From the NCBI RefSeq assembly GCF_025725685.1, contig NZ_CP107008.1:1-64000 (forward strand): DNA of 64,000 nucleotides, written 5' to 3'. The first letter of the stretch is position 1; every line of letters starts with the position of its first letter. The stretch comes from Halomonas sp. M4R1S46 (GTDB lineage Bacteria; Pseudomonadota; Gammaproteobacteria; Pseudomonadales; Halomonadaceae). Positions 62,414 through 64,000 of this stretch are shown here, one piece after another. Below the pieces are notes generated by a model. It saw only the letters and a program-made list of their open reading frames with translations, was not told where the DNA came from and searched no databases. The position numbers and the translations under genes were made by a program.

Positions 62414-62905
62414 TCACAGTCGCGGTTCGCGCTCCGGCACCGGCTCCGCCTGGCCGCCGGCCAGGTCGAGGGTCGGCTCGTCCTGGGGGCGCGGGCGGCG
62501 CGGCGCCGGACGGGTCACCCGGGCGCTGCCGAGGACGGTGTCCTCGGTCTCCGCCGGTTGCGCCGCCGAGGTCCAGGCCTGCTCGGCGGCGTGCACCGCG
62601 GGACGGCGCTCGAAGGAGCGGGTGACCACGGCGGCGGGGGCGAAGCCGGCGCGCTGGCCGGCCAGGTGGTAGGGCAGCAGCCACAGCTCGGCGAGCAGGC
62701 GCAGCCCGATCATGGCCAGCAGCAGCGCACTGCCGCCCAGGGCGAGACGGGGGGCGGCGGCCAGCCAGCCGCTATCGGCGAGCCAGGGGGTCTGGGCGGC
62801 CAGCCACAGGCCGCCGGCCATCAGCAGGCCGATCTGGAGGGCGGCGTGGCAGAACAGCAGGGTGCGTCGCGGCAGGGGATGACGGGGAAACAGGAAAGAC
62901 CGCAT
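62414..62905 (-). CDS. Uncharacterised two-span membrane protein
   Basis: A 163-aa protein I do not recognise. Two hydrophobic segments (LLFCHAALQIGLLMAGGLWL, about 16-35, and LGGSALLLAMIGLRLLAELW, about 56-75) are followed by a hydrophilic Arg/Pro/Glu-rich tail of about 85 residues. The ATG at 62905 has a good GGAGG ribosome site (AGGATTCCCC spacing); the open frame runs further up without support. It ends 10 bases past the speE hairpin. A two-span membrane protein with a disordered cytosolic tail is all the sequence shows. Confidence 0.65.
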   Translation of the reverse strand: MRSFLFPRHPLPRRTLLFCHAALQIGLLMAGGLWLAAQTPWLADSGWLAAAPRLALGGSALLLAMIGLRLLAELWLLPYHLAGQRAGFAPAAVVTRSFERRPAVHAAEQAWTSAAQPAETEDTVLGSARVTRPAPRRPRPQDEPTLDLAGGQAEPVPEREPRL

Positions 62906-63048
62906 GGGGAATCCTCCGGGGCGGCGGGATGGGCGTGCCGGGCGATGGCACCAGCGATCCGGGCCGGTGGGCGGGCATCCTACCCCAGTCGACGGCCCGG
63001 CGGCAGTGTCCGCGGACGCCGACGCCGGGTGTCGCTCGACGCCGCCAG

Positions 63049-63077
63049 TTGACGCTCCGGGGGTGCCTTGCCAATGT
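63049..63077 (+). promoter_or_regulatory. Possible promoter of the host-attachment-family gene
   Basis: TTGACG (63049-63054), 17-base spacer, CAATGT (63072-63077). The -35 is good and the -10 weak. It lies 54 bases before the ATG in a 225-base gap that otherwise shows nothing. Confidence 0.35.
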
Positions 63078-63130
63078 TGAGAAGGCAGGCGGAGAGTCCT
63101 TCGCGTGCCTTTCAGCATCAAGGAGCGACT

Positions 63131-63559
63131 ATGACGACCTATATCGTGGTGGCCGATGCCGCCAGGGCTCGGGTCTTCACCCGGGATGCACTGAAGCTTG
63201 AAGAGAAGGATAGCCTGGTGCATGCCGAAGGGCGGCTGCACGAGGGCGATCTGGTGACCGACCGCAGCGGGGATGTCCACGAGTCGACATCCACGACGGC
63301 GCGCTCCGCCGGCGGCGAGAGCGTGGCGACCCAGCATCACGAGACGATCTTCGCCCGGGAGGTCGCCGATCGCCTCTATCGCGCCCGGGTCGAGAATACC
63401 CTGGATAAGCTGATCCTGGTCGCCCCCCCGCGCTTTCTCGGCCAGCTGCGTGACAAGCTCGATCCCCCCACCGCCAAGCTGGTGATCCATACCCTGTCCA
63501 AGGACCTCTCCAAGGCCAGCCTGGCCGATATCCAGGAGGCGGTGAGCGACCTGCGCTGA
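63131..63559 (+). CDS. Host attachment family protein
   Basis: A 142-aa protein of the family annotated 'protein required for attachment to host cells' (related to archaeal release-factor-like baeRF domains). TYIVVADAARARVFTRD at the N-terminus and ILVAPPRFLGQLRDKL near residue 100 are characteristic, as is the His-rich middle QHHETIFAREVADRL. The family name comes from an Agrobacterium phenotype; molecular function is unclear. AAGGAGCG is the ribosome site. Confidence 0.8.
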   Translation: MTTYIVVADAARARVFTRDALKLEEKDSLVHAEGRLHEGDLVTDRSGDVHESTSTTARSAGGESVATQHHETIFAREVADRLYRARVENTLDKLILVAPPRFLGQLRDKLDPPTAKLVIHTLSKDLSKASLADIQEAVSDLR

Positions 63560-63642
63560 CCCGCCCCTTTCCCGACGCTCCCGCCGGGGGGCCGCCCGGC
63601 CCCGCGGCGGCTCGAAGCCCCGTCGCGACCCGTCCGGCAGGC

Positions 63643-64000
63643 TCAGGAATAGTGGGGAAGGTCGATCTGGTCGCTGCGGCGGATGCCCTCGGTCATCTGC
63701 CGGCAGAGCTTGAGGAACTCGCGCATGCCGGGCGCCAGGTACTTGTGACGGTGCCAGATGAAGGCGAACTGGCGGCTCAGGTCGAGTTCGGGGGTGGGAA
63801 TCGGCACCAGGCTGCCGCGGCGGAAGGCATCGCGCAGGGCCAGCTTGGAGACGCAGCCGATGCCCAGCCCGGACTCCACGGCGCGCTTGATGCCCTCGGT
63901 GTGTTCCAGCTCGAGCAGGGTGTTGAAGCGGCCGCGCCGGTGCCGCGCGGCCTGCTCCAGGGTCAGGCGGGTGCCGGAGCCCTGCTCGCGCATGATCCAG
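63643..64000 (-). CDS. LysR-type regulator, C-terminal part (cut by window end)
   Basis: The last 119 codons of a LysR family protein whose start lies beyond 64000. WIMREQGSGTR at the cut, LELEHTEGIKRAVESGLGIG and FAFIWHRHKYLAPGMREFL belong to the effector-binding domain. The block resembles the YeiE/CysB-like branch (REKGSGTR, EAIKHAVRHGLGI in E. coli YeiE). DNA-binding domain not visible; target unknown. Confidence 0.85.
   Translation of the reverse strand, partial: WIMREQGSGTRLTLEQAARHRRGRFNTLLELEHTEGIKRAVESGLGIGCVSKLALRDAFRRGSLVPIPTPELDLSRQFAFIWHRHKYLAPGMREFLKLCRQMTEGIRRSDQIDLPHYS

Overview
The window is a GC-rich (roughly two-thirds G+C) gammaproteobacterial chromosome segment that starts at the replication origin. 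Gene content and local order (dnaA-dnaN-recF-gyrB, gmhB/glyS/glyQ, gshB-tonB-yqgE-ruvX, zapA-6S RNA-fthC, pepP-ubiH-ubiI, xseB-ispA-dxs) and the protein sequences fit an oceanospirillalean halophile, most likely Halomonas or a close relative. That assignment is inferred from sequence memory, not from a search. No tRNA, rRNA, CRISPR array, prophage or intact transposase was seen.

Layout. (1) 1-8.1 kb: origin with a DnaA-box cluster, then dnaA, dnaN, recF, gyrB. Five parS centromere sites, two of them inside recF, lie between 3.4 and 8.1 kb. Downstream of the gyrB terminator is a group II intron RNA that has lost its reverse-transcriptase ORF. (2) 7.3-22.6 kb: glyQS plus a lipopolysaccharide inner-core region: ADP-heptose synthesis (gmhB, hldE, hldD), heptosyltransferases, Kdo transferase waaA, Kdo kinase kdkA, other glycosyltransferases and an OpgB-like phosphotransferase. 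(3) 22.6-31.1 kb: rpiA, ilvA, a 31-residue membrane peptide, fthC, 6S RNA, zapA, a UPF0149 protein, pepP and the ubiquinone hydroxylases ubiH/ubiI. (4) 31.2-41.7 kb: gpmI-envC-ctpA on the minus strand; rhodanese-secB, rsmE, an S1-domain protein, gshB-tonB-yqgE-ruvX on the plus strand. (5) 41.7-50.9 kb: a stand-alone pyrB, a SulP transporter, an HdfR-like regulator, and a purine-salvage group (IclR regulator, NCS2 permease, 8-oxoguanine-deaminase-like enzyme, EamA transporter). (6) 50.9-64 kb: serA, xseB-ispA-dxs (isoprenoids), djlA, an NhaC-family antiporter, a TrhA/hemolysin III protein, ribA, hemE-vanZ, speE, a small membrane protein, a host-attachment-family protein and a LysR regulator cut by the window end.

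The least conventional content is non-coding. There is a three-copy intergenic repeat whose arm sequences differ between copies yet stay complementary within each copy. There are two other full-length imperfect palindromes that look like miniature mobile elements, one touching the ribA stop codon. There is also the ORF-less intron. The protein-coding genes are almost all recognisable housekeeping genes; no unambiguous novel multi-gene system was found.
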